From Eustoma russellianum (lineage: Eukaryota; Streptophyta; Magnoliopsida; Gentianales; Gentianaceae), in NCBI GenBank assembly GCA_036186865.1, contig AP025067.1:21672106-21736105 (forward strand): a stretch of 64,000 nucleotides of DNA. Reading direction: 5' to 3'. Made by a program: the position numbers and the translations under genes. This document shows positions 1 to 10,968 of the stretch, in pieces; position 1 is the stretch's first letter; each line of letters starts with the position of its first letter. The notes under the pieces were generated by a model. That model was not told the DNA's origin. It did not search any database and saw nothing but the letters and a program-made list of their open reading frames with translations.

Positions 1-253
1 ACAACATTCCTTTTGTCTCCCTTTGTGAGACACACACGCCAACATTCTATTTTGGACCTCTCTTTGGCTTGGAACTTCCATGTACCTAATTTCCTACAAA
101 GCAAACACAAGGAAGCAAGGATCCTAAGAAAACAAGACATACATTTGTTTATTTTATTGAAAGACGCGTATATGCATGAAAAGTGATGCATGGAATGCAA
201 CCTAAGACTAAGACAAACTTTGTCTTGTATTTTGCACACCTTGGACCGCATCA
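1..253 (-). repeat. Family F LTR, U3-terminal fragment
   Basis: Reverse complement begins TGATGCGGTCCAAGG at 253, the start of the F LTR also seen at 4249 and 63882. The window edge cuts off the rest. It contains the block with GACAAACATT motifs and the AACAAGACATACATTTG stretch shared with the other F copies. Confidence 0.8.
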
Positions 254-617
254 CATCATGGATGCAAGTCAAATTTGAAGACACATCCTTCTTGATTTAG
301 TTCACGTCCAGAACTTGACTTTTGGCTTGAATGACCCAATTTGGAGTTTACATGACTAAGTTATGCATCCACACAGTTCAAGCAATTATCAGCTCTTTTC
401 AGCATACTTGGTCTAAAACTCTTTAAACCATCTTTCCACGCCATGCACGCCCTTTGGACACCAAAATGACACCAAAACGAACCTTACAAAGCCAACAAAA
501 GGCAACAACAATCAAGCTAGAATTGTATGAAAGCAATGACATGCAACTAATTAAAACACACAAAATGCAATCCATGAAGTGCAATCTAACTAAACAAACC
601 TATAACGTCTTGCATCA
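254..617 (-). repeat. Family G LTR, 5' part, inverted
   Basis: The reverse complement starts TGATGCAAGACGTTATAGG and continues with the TTAGATTGCACTTCATG block that opens the G LTRs at 5679 and 57065. Only the first third of the LTR is present. It abuts the F fragment directly, so one was inserted into or deleted against the other. Confidence 0.7.
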
Positions 618-704
618 AATTACCACGCATAGTCTATATATGTTGAGATCACAAGTTTAATGCATCATCATGGTAGACATTCATGATAAGTTGAAGAGCT
701 AGAG

Positions 705-2224
705 TGATGTTGATTCAAACTGAAAGCGCATGATCCACTCCTCACCCTAACGTCCTCCTCAACAACGGTTTAGGCACAAAGAAGATGCCTTCCCCTTGCT
801 TCCTTTGTGTTGGATTTGGCTGATTCAAGCATTCCTCCGCCTTGGAACGGTTGTTGATCAGGCAAGCCTACAAGGCCCTCCTGGACAGCACTCCTAAACG
901 TTGGCAAACACCCTCAAATATGCTCATCTTTGAAGGTTATTAGGCCTGATTTTTGATGTAAAATCAAGGAAAACAAAGGCATGTTCATAAAGAACAAAAA
1001 CCGAAATTCTATTGAAGAAATCATCAAAATTGTAAACTCCCTTGTACAAACTTGTTTGAGACTTATTTATACATGTTCTAAGCTGCCTATGGACGTCCTA
1101 ATCAACTTTGAGATGGATTAGATTCCATCTCAAAACAACTAACAAAATTTGATCGGAAACTGTTGGAAATTTGAATGCAAAACTGAATTTCAAATGAGCT
1201 TTATCTTGGCTTCAATTCTTGTCTTCAAATCTGATCATTTGATCCCTTGTGCACGTTTTTTGAAGGCTGGAATGAGATGGGATAAGTCTTGGGAAGTTCT
1301 AGAAAGAAGAGTCCAAGTTGGAGCAGGAAACTCAATTTGTTGCAGAACCTTGCACGCCCAATATGAAGGCCTTAGAGTCCAAACTAGCCTTTTGTGTCTT
1401 CATGAACATTGTAGATGTTTCTGAGAACTTGATGTTAGGCACCTGAATGACCTCATTTAGAGTTTGGACGATGGAGATATGCCTCTTCAAAGTTCTAGCC
1501 GATAAGATGACTTCCTTCTTTTGAATTCAAATTCAATCTTCTAGATGTTTATTCTTTATGGACGAATTTGAGGTGCGTAGGATGATGATGAGTTGCCTTC
1601 AATCTTGAAATTCAAAGTCCAAGTTGGTTTCAATTTGAAATTCAAATTGTGGTTGAATTTGAATTCAAATTGAGTTCAAATCTTGTTCAAACTTTGACGG
1701 TCCTATCTTGAGATGTTGCAGATTATCTTGACTTCAAAAATGGTGTTTCATTTTCGTCCAAGTTGGCTTCAAAATGTCGTGTTTGTTGAATGTTCCATTT
1801 GGGGGAACATTAAGACAAACATTCCTTCTAAGTGCAAACATTCCTTGAGACAAACATTTTCAAACATTCTCTTTTAGGACAAACATTCCTTGGACCAAAG
1901 TTGTCTTAAATATTCCATAGAATATGCCTCTCTTGTCTTATCTTCAAAAACATTCTCTTTGGCCTCTAAAACAGTAACATTCTTTTGTGTCTTTTCGGGG
2001 AACATCCCCTTAAAGCTGGCTTCTAGACATCCGTTTGGCCTGAACTTTTGCATGGATCATCTTTCCTACATAGTAAACACATGAAAGCAAGAATCACACG
2101 AAAACAAGACACACGTTTGCTTATTTTATTGAAAGGCGCCTATATGCATGAAAAGTGATGCATGGAATCAACTTAAGACTAAGACAAACTTTTTCTTGCA
2201 TTTTGCACACCTTGGACCGCATTA
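705..2224 (-). repeat. F1 3' LTR
   Basis: About 1.5-kb LTR, matching 2736-4249 with few differences. Its U3 terminus at 2224 reads TAATGCGG in place of TGATGCGG (ATTA for ATCA on the + strand). A minus-strand TATAAATA lies at 1064-1071. A U5-like block containing the complement of GTCCAGGAGGGCC lies near 870-880. Short ORFs inside are non-coding LTR sequence. Confidence 0.8.
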
Positions 2225-2664
2225 TTCAAAAATTCAGGCCAAACGGATGTCTAGAAGCCAGTTTTAAGGGGATGTTCCTCGAAAAGACACAAAAGAATGT
2301 TACTGTTTTAGAGGCCAAAGAGAATGTTTTTGAAGATGAGACAAGAGAGGCTTATTCTATGGAATATTTAGGACAACTTTGGTCCAAGGAATGTTTGTCC
2401 TAAAAGAGAATGTTCGAAAATGTTTGTCTCAAGGAATGTTTGCACTTAGAAGGAATGTTTGTCTTAATGTTCCCCCAAATGGAACATTCAACAAACACGA
2501 CATTTTGAAGCCAACTTGGAGGAAAATGAAACACCATTTTTGAAGTCAAGATCATCTCCAACATCTCGAGATAGGTCCGTCCAAGTTTGAACAAGATTTG
2601 AACTCAATTTGAATTAAGATTCAAATTCAAGCACAATTTGAATTTCAAATTGAAACCAACTTGG
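2225..2664 (+). repeat. Inverted F LTR fragment inside F1
   Basis: This stretch is the reverse complement of about 1620-2055, the LTR middle, including the AATGTTTGTCTTAATGTTCC motif block. It joins directly to the U3 terminus of the 3' LTR, where a purine tract and pol end should be. A palindrome-like LTR arrangement results. Confidence 0.8.
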
Positions 2665-2721
2665 AAAGAATTGAAACGAATAAGAAAAGTGCAAGATATG
2701 TGGTGAAAAGAATAATCTTCG

Positions 2722-2733
2722 CTCTGATACCAA
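2722..2733 (-). other. Primer binding site of F1
   Basis: On the minus strand TGGTATCAGAGC, the standard plant initiator-tRNA(Met) primer site, lies two bases from the LTR end CATCA at 2736. It fixes the orientation of F1 and shows which LTR is the 5' one. Confidence 0.85.
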
Positions 2734-2735
2734 TT

Positions 2736-4249
2736 TGATGTGAACTGAAAGCGCGTGATCCACTCCTCACCTCAACGTCCTCCTCAACAACGATTTAGGC
2801 ACAAAGAAGATCCCTTCCCCTTGCTTCCTTTGTGTTGGATTCGGCTGATTCAAGCATTCCTCCGCCTTGGAACGGTTGTTGATCAGGCAAGCCTACAAGA
2901 CCCTCCTGGACAGCACTCCTAAACGTTGGCAAACACCCTCAAATATGCTCATCTTTGAAGGTTATTAGGCCTGATTTTTAATGCAAAATCAAGGAAAACA
3001 AAGGCATGTTCATAAAGAACAAAAACCGAAATTCTATTGAAGAAATCATCAAAATTGTAAACTCCCTTGTACAAACTTGTTTGAGACTTATTTATACATG
3101 TTCTAAGCTGCCTATGGACGTCCTAATCAACTTTGAGATGGATTAGATTCCATCTCAAAACAACTAACAAAATTTGATCGGAAACTGTTTGAAATTTGAA
3201 TGCAAAACTGAATTTCAAATGATCTTTATCTTGGCTTCAATTCTTGTCTTCAAATCTGATCATTTGATCCTTTGTGCACGTTTTTTGAAGGCTGGAATAA
3301 GATGGGATAAGTCTTGGGAAGTTCTAGAAAGAAGAGTCCAAGTTGAAGTAGGAAACTCAATTTGTAGCAGAACCTTGCACGCCCAATATGAAGGCCTTAG
3401 AGTCCAAACTAGCCTTTTGTGTCATCATGAACATTGTAGATGTTTCTGAGAACTTGATGTTAGGCACCTGAATGACCTCATTTAGAGTTTGGACGATGGA
3501 GATATGCCTCTTCAAAGTTCTAGCCGATAAGATGACTTCCTTCTTTTGAATTCAAATTCAATCTTCTAGATGTTTATTCTTTATGGACGAATTTGAGGTG
3601 CGTAGGATGATGATGAGTTGCCTTCAATCTTGAAATTCAAAGTCCAAGTTGGTTTCAATTTGAAATTCAAATTGTGGTTGAATTTGAATTCAAATTGAGT
3701 TCAAATCTTGTTCAAACTTTGACGGTCCTATCTTGAGATGTTGCAGATTATCTTGACTTCAAAAATGGTGTTTCATTTTCGTCCAAGTTGGCTTCAAAAT
3801 GTCGTGTTTGTTGAATGTTCCATTTGGGGGAACATTAAGACAAACATTCCTTCTAAGTGCAAACATTCCTTGAGACAAACATTTTCAAACATTCTCTTTT
3901 AGGACAAACATTCCTTGGACCAAAGTTGTCTTAAATATTCCATAGAATATGCCTCTCTTGTCTTATCTTCAAAAACATTCTCTTTGGCCTCTAAAACAGT
4001 AACATTCTTTTGTGTCTTTTCGGGGAACATCCCCTTAAAGCTGGCTTCTAGACATCCGTTTGGCCTGAACTTTTGCATGGATCATCTTTCCTACATAGTA
4101 AACACATGAAAGCAAGAATCACACGAAAACAAGACACACGTTTGCTTATTTTATTGAAAGGCGCCTATATGCATGAAAAGTGATGCATGGAATCAACTTA
4201 AGACTAAGACAAACTTTTTCTTGCATTTTGCACACCTTGGACCGCATCA
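2736..4249 (-). repeat. F1 5' LTR
   Basis: 1514-bp LTR, TG...CA on the minus strand, with minus-strand TATAAATA at 3089-3096. Near-identity to 705-2224 indicates a young pair or recent homogenisation. Confidence 0.8.
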
Positions 4250-5490
4250 GATGTGATCATCTTGCATGTATGATGTTATGAAAAAGTTGAAAATCATGTG
4301 TATGTGTTAGGATATGTATTCGGCCACATGGCCATAAATGTATATGAAAAATGTTCTTGAGTATATCCTTGATTACATATATGTATGACATGTATGTTGT
4401 ATATTATATATGGAACTAACTAAAGGAAGTTATAAATAAATAAAGTGATGATGTAATAAAATGTAACAAGCCAAATAAGGGGTGTTTTGTTCATTAGGGC
4501 CGAGAGCCTTAAAGGGACAAAATGGGGCTTTTTAAATTTCAAAAGGTATGGACAATGGGCTGTTTTGTAAAGGCCATAAAATAAAATAAGTAATGGACCA
4601 TTTAGGACAAAGAATTTAGTAGTTAAAGCCCAAAAAGTGGGCTGTTTAAAAGGCTAAAACCGGGAGCCTATAAGAACGGCAAAATGGGCATTTCACCTAA
4701 GTTATGATATGAAACATGAGCCAAATAACGGACTTAGGTGCTGAAATCAGCCCAAAACCGAACTTTTATACATGCATAAAACGAAAAAAGTTTTGAAAGA
4801 AAAGGTGTTATCGCATTTTCACGAAATGTTTTACAGCATGAAATGTTTTAAAAGGATTTTACGTGTAACAAATCGTACCATGAGACGAATGATTCTAAGG
4901 ACTTATGTATGTTATGTTTTAAGATGTTACATTATGTTTATTGTATGCTGGCCTGACATCGGGTCCTGGGGGGAGGATGTCAGGAGCATAGTTTTACATT
5001 ATGGCCGAGTGTAACACCACGTTCGGGACCAGGGGTCTCTGCTATAAGGTGTCACCGTTAGATCCATGTACATATGATTTAACACCATGGTTGGGCCACT
5101 GGGAATCATATTTTGTACATGAGACTATATGATGAATCATTCGGTATATCGTGTGTTACCATTCTTACGACATGAAAAGTGCTATAGCCAACTTACGAAA
5201 AATGTCATGTTTACGAAATTTGCAAAGTGATACGATCATATTTTGTTTTAAAACATTTTATGACATATGAATCATTTAGAACTTGCATCAGCATTTGACA
5301 TGAATCCGAGCCATCATCACTTACGCAACCTTTATCCGTTAGTATGATAGTCGGTTAGGCCGGATATAAGCATATGGGTTTGGGACTTAGCATGAGATGT
5401 AATTTGAGGAATTAAGATTGCATAAGTGATAATTCTTTGGAACATTGATAAATGAAAATTAAGACTTATTCTATTACGCACATAGTTGGT
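4250..5490. other. Unassigned AT-rich repeat-like stretch
   Basis: No ORF with recognisable similarity. It contains GGCCTGACATCGGG and GTCACCGTTAGATCC blocks in otherwise AT-rich DNA, a texture common in long LTRs of Tekay/Del-like elements. A degraded LTR belonging with the gag relic at 6738 is possible, but I cannot show it. Confidence 0.3.
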
Positions 5491-5678
5491 TAATCCACAC
5501 CCTTCTTCAATGATTGGTTGCACATTTCAGCCTATCTAAAGACATTGGAAGCAAGGAGGAGCTTGGCCTCTTTGTGCCTAACCCATTGTTGGAGGAGAAA
5601 CTTGGATAAAAGAGTGGGATCCTACCTGTGCTTGCATCACTAAGATTCAAGGATGAATCTTTTCTAGGAAGGAGGGAT

Positions 5679-6737
5679 TGATGCACACATAGTGTCTTAG
5701 TTAAATTGCACTTCATGCGTTGCATTTTGTGTGTTTTAATTTCTTGCATTTTCGTTTATTATCCTTTCTTTTACTTGTTTGATGCTTGTTATGTCTTTGC
5801 TTGCTCTGTAGGGGCTCATGGAGTTGCCAAACCCGTTTGGATGTGTTAGACCAAGAATGCTGAAAACTGCTGAAAATTGCCTGAACTTTGTGGGCGTGTA
5901 ACTCATTCATGCAAACTTCAAATTGGGTCATTCAAAAGCTAAATGTCAAGTTCAGGATGTGAACTAAGTTTTCAAGAAGGACTTATCTTCAAATTCGACT
6001 TGCATCCGCGGTAAAAAGGCCAGTCAACCGAGGGCGCCATTTCTGCCTAAAATCCAGCCACCTGAAAATTGCTTGAACTTTGTGGGTGCGTAACTCAGTT
6101 ATGGGAACTCCAAAATGGGTCATTCAAAAGCCAAAATTAAGATGAACACGTGAACTAAATTTTCCATGAAGGACACTTCTTCAAATTCTGCTTGTAACCG
6201 CTTGAAAAGGCAAGTCAACCAGAGGCACCACTTGAGCCTAAAATCCAGCACCCTTGTTTATTCTTGGAGTTTGACCTCTTTAAGCCAACTGAATAGGTTC
6301 CAAATGTTTTGGTCTGGCCCTAAGACCAGAATAATTGTGTTTTATTGTACATTTGACTAGGATAAGTGTTAGGATGAGTTTTCTCCTTATTTAAGCCATG
6401 TAAACCAATTTTTACGAAAAAGCTTGTTTGAAGAATAAAATTTCTGTTGCTTTTCTCCTTAGAAGGCATCTTTGTTTTCTTGATTTCTCACTAAAAATCA
6501 AGTGTAAAAACCTTCAAAGTTTAAGCATGCTTGAGGGTGATTGCCAAGACAAGATGAATGCTGCCTAGGAGGGCGTTTATCATTTGCCTAGTCCACACAG
6601 TTTTTCAATGATTGGTTGCTCATTTCTGCCTATCTAAAGACATTGGAAGCAAGGAGGAGCTTAGCCCCTTTGTGCCTAACCCATTGTTGGAGGAGAAGCT
6701 TGGATAAAAGAGTGGGATCCTACCCGTGCTTGCTTCA
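5679..6737 (+). repeat. Family G LTR (3' LTR of G1)
   Basis: 1059 bp, starting TGATGCACACATAGTG and ending TGCTTCA. It matches 57065-58126. It includes a U5 block with CTAGGAGGGCG near 6565 and the TGGAAGCAAGGAGGAG segment shared with the fragment before it. Confidence 0.75.
5870..6250 (+). repeat. Two-unit tandem duplication inside the G LTR
   Basis: Two diverged units of about 190 bp (5870-6061 and 6062-6250) each carry TGAACTTTGTGGG, then GGGTCATTCAAAAGC, then CAGTCAACC and AAAATCCAGC. The LTR at 57065 carries the same pair (about 57262-57640), so the duplication predates both copies. Confidence 0.7.
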
Positions 6738-7760
6738 GAGCTAGTACCACCGCTATAGGAGCATGTTTCACCACCCCCGATACATGCCTCAGGAAATGTC
6801 ACGCAAGAATTTCTTGGTGCACTGATACACCTTGCTCAGGCTGTCAAGACTGCACAGGCTGCACCACTACTCCAACCACCACAGTCTCAGATAAGCATTG
6901 GTTTCTTTTTCAGGGAGCTTAAGAGATCACGAGTTCCGAGCTTTGAGGGAGGACCTTATTCGGATAAGGTTGAGAAATGGTTGGATGAAGTCGAGAACGG
7001 GTTCAAGTTGATACTAAAAAGCCTGATGAGATGAAGACATGTATTTGGCCACTCTTGATTGGGGAAGCCAAACAATGGTGAGAAATTAATATCCAGCCAC
7101 TGCCCTGTCCTGCTGCATGGATGAGATTTCTAGATGGGTTTTACCAGTCTTATATTGTCCCGCCAGTGAATATCCAAAGCATTAGGAAATTTGAGTCACA
7201 AAAGCAGGAATCGGGTGTCACGATTTCTGTGTATACTAATTGATTCACTACCTTGGGGTTGATATTTTCCTTCGACAAGAGACTCAAGTTATGTAAGTTC
7301 AAATGCGGCCTCAACTCTCGGATCCAAAATTGGACGGTGAATGTAAATCCCAGAATCTTTGGGGAGTTATTGAGTGCTTGCTACCGAGTGGAGCGTGTCA
7401 TGTTGCGGCGAAACAAGACGATCAGAGACTAAAGGCTTTGAGAGGATACTAATGATCGGTCCGAACAGCAAGCCAAATATCAGTGGAGGGCAGGTGAACG
7501 ATCTCAATAGCGATCACCCTTTTAAGCATGTCTTAGCTTCGGTAGCAGCGACGTCCACTGGCACCAGCTATTCTGAAATGTCAAAAGTGTCAGAAGCAGC
7601 ATAATGGTGAGTGCCGCATGAGGACCGGTGCATGTTTCAGATGCGGTAAAACCAGGCACATGATCAAAGATTGTCCGAAGAATGGGAATGGGCCACCATG
7701 AGATGCACAGTAGTAGAGAGGGCAACCACAAACTGAGACCTAAGTTCATGATAGGACGGA
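6738..7760 (+). pseudogene. Degenerate Ty3/Gypsy gag with zinc knuckle
   Basis: Fragments in several frames add up to a capsid-like gag. Near 6914-7010 they read R-E-L-K-R-S-R-V-P-S-F-E-G-G followed by K-V-E-K-W-L-D-E-V-E, the usual start of a plant retrotransposon gag domain. A CX2CX4HX4C knuckle (C-F-R-C-G-K-T-R-H-M-I-K-D-C) lies at 7633-7674. Many stops and shifts lie between, so it is long dead. The sequence is unlike the A/N/O gag and is likely from another lineage, perhaps Tekay/Del-like. Its 5' end is cut by the G1 LTR. Gag normally forms the virus-like particle that packages element RNA. Confidence 0.65.
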
Positions 7761-8650
7761 CACATAAGTTCCCGATGACCCGGATAACGTAACAGGTACG
7801 TCTAATTACGTAATTTAATTGCGATTATCGTTACTAGTGTTAGAACCTTGTCTATTGACTAAGTAAGAATCGCAACCACTAAGAGACGATTTAGTTTAGT
7901 AAGATGAGAATTTCTAAGGAATGATTTATTAATGACAGGAACAACGAAGTCAGTAACATATCGGATATTGAGTGATTATCGAAATAGATCAAAGATATTA
8001 GGTTCATTAGTGAAATTGATCTGTAGTGCTGAGCGCACCCTAATTTGGTAAAGAACGTGGAATAAGAAATTGTTACATTTTGGATAAGTAAATTTAACAC
8101 TAGCGCAAATGTCGTGAGTGGTTGACTCGAACTGAATAGGTTGAATCGAAACAAGAGTAAGCATGAACAGAGAATGGTTGACATACGAATGGGGATCTAA
8201 TTGAGCTAGAATTAGCATTGGAAGAATTAAGTAAAGAAGGGTGGTTGATAAGAGTAGCGCAGTGGAAGAGCGGGAGTAAGAATGCCCTGAGTGTTTAATT
8301 TTGGGGTACTCTGTTAGAATTGAGCAATCTAAGTTGAAGATTTTATCCCGAATACCCGATCAAAAAGTAGTTTTCAAAATGTATGATTTGATTTGTAAAA
8401 GAAAAGATACATGTTCAAATTGTTTAATTGCAATTATTATGTTTCAAAGATTTTAAAATGATTTTTACCTTATATTTTGCAAACAAGTGTCATTTATGCA
8501 GGTACATATAGAGCGTGAGTCTTACTGGAAGTAAACTCTCTACCCATTGGGATAGAGGTGTTATTTGTATGCCGCTCACCCTCTCGAGACCCTAGCGATA
8601 GATTTTGCTACCGTTGGAATAAACTGGGCATGATTGATTGATTGATTGAT
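7761..8650. other. Non-coding stretch, no recognisable feature
   Basis: AT-rich, with short ORFs only and no motif I can assign. It could be the decayed continuation of the gag relic or a leader. A short (TTGA)n microsatellite lies at about 8631-8651. Confidence 0.3.
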
Positions 8651-10202
8651 TTTTCAAAAAAAGTATATACTCCTATAGTTTTATGTTACAAAAATAGAAT
8701 GGATACTTTGTAACTAAATAATACTTTATTCCAAATTATAGCCACTTAAACTACGATTTTAGAAAAAATTACCCACACCCTTAAAGTTGTGATCTTTTGA
8801 TAGTGTTTGACATTGATATCAGAAAAACAAAAGCTTGCGTGCTTCTTGATTGAGTTTGGCAAATCCAGAGACAGTGGGTTTCGTTTGTAGAGCTACATTC
8901 AGCCACACACATAAAGCTTGCTAATTTGTCTAAAAAGCTAACTTTTTATTGTGTCCTTCTTGTTGCTACGAAGTTTTTAGGTAATTTTTTATTTTTGTGT
9001 GCTTGATTTGCTTTGTGTTTGATTAGAGGTTTGATCTTTAATGGTGTTCTTGACAAAAACCCTAACTTTTCTTCAAACACTAGCCTTGAACCCCCTTTTC
9101 CCACACAACAAACCCTAACTCTTGATCAAAAACCATCCCTTACATACACCATAAACCTCATTGCCTAACCCCTCTAAAAAAACCAAAAACCCTAACCCTC
9201 GAAAACCCTAGCCGCCACCCACAACCCAATACCCTAAACTTAATTATGAAAACCCTAACCGTAAAACTAAACCTTTAACCCTAAACAACCTACACCCCAC
9301 TCAGCCATAAACCCCCTGTACCATAACAAAGCCTAGCCATACCATAACCTACAACAAGAGAACCCTAATTCAACACCTACCCCATAACACTTTCAATCAT
9401 ACTTCAAACAAATCTAAGAACCAAACCAAGAAGATTCAAGGCAGCACAAGACGAGCTAGTTGAGGCTCCTGTGCACAAGGGTTTCAAGAAAAACCCTAGG
9501 CAGTGTGAAATTCCCATTCTGGCCTTAGTTTCAAAAGAAAAAGAAAACAGTTCCGCATAAAACAAACAAAAAAGACAAAAAACAGAAGAGATCGAAAATG
9601 ATTAAACAAAAGAGCAAAAGAGGAAAAGTGAGCAAAAGCTTCAAGATTTGTGCTCATCTTGGTTCTTGAATTGAAAGACGTCGCCCACACCCTTCAAACA
9701 ACCCCTACATTAGCCTCAAAAGACTTAAAACACATACCATAAGGCTTGAACACAATTGGATTGAAAAATTGATTGGACATTAAATGAATTAAGTAAAGTC
9801 TAAGATTAACTAAAGATTGCCCAAGGCAACCCTTAGTTTCTCTTTGGCTCAGCCCCTATCATCACATTTGGTTACTTATATCTTTGAATCTTAGAGTTTA
9901 TGTCCAAATTTTCTCTTCCTTGTGTTAATTTTGAGTTGGCAAAAGGTTGGAGATGATTGAACATGTTTAAGAAATTGATTGGGACTGTTTTGGTGTCTTG
10001 GCATTACCTCCAACAAGTGTTGCTTGCTTTAGTGTTTCTAACCCGAGATTGGGCCGAGAGACAAAGCGAGAGTGTGAGAAGATATTGAGAGAAAAGAGTG
10101 AGGGACATAAGAGATATACAATTGATTTACATTATCGTCTTACGTTTGTTTGATCTTTGTGTTATTTTTTCTTTTCTTCTTTTGTTTGTGTTATGCTTCA
10201 GC
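8651..10202 (+). other. G-type retrotransposon leader
   Basis: It resembles the leader at 58127-61277: CTTCTTGTTGCTACGAAG near 8960, a dense run of ACCCTAA/AACCCTA motifs (about 9060-9370), the conserved hairpin (9809-9837), then a gag-like ATG at 10203. No LTR or primer site adjoins its 5' side. Confidence 0.6.
9809..9837 (+). promoter_or_regulatory. Conserved leader hairpin, copy 1
   Basis: 29 nt: arm ACTAAAGATTGCC, loop CAA, arm GGCAACCCTTAGT. Eleven of 13 opposed positions pair; A6/C24 and A8/C22 do not. The same layout recurs in six other leaders in this window. The function is unknown; a packaging or dimerisation signal is an inference. Confidence 0.65.
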
Positions 10203-10692
10203 ATGGATAACTTAGCCCTCATGGATGACTATGACTTGGTTAGTACCATGTGGGGGCTGAAGTGCTTCAAAAAGGATCTTGACGAGCTTAAACGGCATTA
10301 TGCACCACTTTGGCATTTTCTAGTGGCATATGGGTAAGTCATTGGCGATATAAAGTACCCAAGTATCAAACTCATTCTCATACCCAAGTATCAAACTCAT
10401 TCTCAAACTACTCTAACTATCCGAGAATATTATGATAAATTGTTAGATGGTTTATATAAAGCTTGCATTGATGAACCCGAGGAATTGCTTATGCTTAGGT
10501 TCTTTGCCGGTTTGAATAGAGATATTGTTGATAAGATGGTGCATGAAAAATTTGAAACTCTTAGATGATATGTATTATTTTGCAGAACGAGTAGAATTAG
10601 ACTTAGATATAGAAGAACTTAAGGAACAAGTGATTGCATTTAATTCTTGCATGAATGATGCTGAAGTTATACATAATATGCATGAAAATTAG
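10203..10692 (+). pseudogene. Short gag-only relic of a G-type non-autonomous element
   Basis: Reading from ATG 10203 gives M-D-N-L-A-L-M-D-D-Y-D-L then D-L-D-E-L-K-R-H-Y. After a frame change, near 10410-10690, it gives T-I-R-E-Y-Y-D-K-L-L-D-G-L then E-P-E-E-L-L-M-L-R-F-F-A-G-L-N-R. That is the retrotransposon gag signature (compare E-P-E-E-A-T-K-A-R-F-L-H-G-L-N-R in N). It stops at TAG 10690-10692 with no zinc knuckle or pol after it. A related ORF lies at 61277. At least one stop and one shift are present. Confidence 0.6.
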
Positions 10693-10968
10693 TGGTGTCA
10701 AGTCTTACTAATTTTGTCTCAAGTCTTCCATATCACATGCCATTTATTCTTGCTTATTTAGCATTCTTTGCATTATTTGTGTTACTTGATCCATATTTAG
10801 CTCGAGCTTGACTTCACTACCGGAGTGACTTGACACAGTTTTAGGTGCACTATCCATTGCTGATTACCTGAAATCTAAGTTAAAGAAATAGAAAAACAGA
10901 TGCAAAGATAAGCAAACGTGATCTGGTTAGTTAAAAACCAAATATGTGCACTGTTCTTTCCTTTTTCT

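Larger units (their letters stand above)
705..4249 (-). mobile_element. Miniature family F LTR element (F1) without coding region
   Basis: Two minus-strand LTRs (705-2224 and 2736-4249) lie in direct orientation about 2025 bp apart and are nearly identical. Only 511 bp separates them. On the minus strand that interval holds a primer site, about 55 bases of leader, and a roughly 440-bp LTR fragment in the opposite orientation. There is no gag, pol or purine tract, so this is a non-autonomous derivative. No matching 5-bp target duplication is visible (TAGAG before, GATGT after), which suggests a later rearrangement at one edge. Confidence 0.75.
5491..6737 (+). mobile_element. Collapsed family G element (G1): LTR end, 39 bp, LTR
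   Basis: A truncated LTR 3' end (about 5491-5639, ending TGCATCA) is followed by only 39 bp and then a full G LTR (5679-6737). The 39 bp read as the last pol codons plus purine tract: GATTCAAGGATGAATC resembles the D-S-R-x-N end of related integrases, then GGAAGGAGGG. The primer site and all other internal sequence are gone. A deletion from the LTR edge to the pol end explains this. Confidence 0.7.

Noticed and set aside
1149..1424. 91-codon ORF repeated at 3174
   Set aside because: It is inside both F1 LTRs; the repetition is due to the LTR pair, and it has no domain.
705..4249. Simple tandem duplication of 2025 bp
   Set aside because: Primer site next to one copy and TG/CA-like ends identify the two copies as LTRs of one element.
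5870..6250. CRISPR-like or satellite repeat
   Set aside because: Only two diverged units of about 190 bp without spacers, inside an LTR.
9060..9370. Interstitial telomere array
   Set aside because: CCCTAA words are scattered and not in tandem phase.
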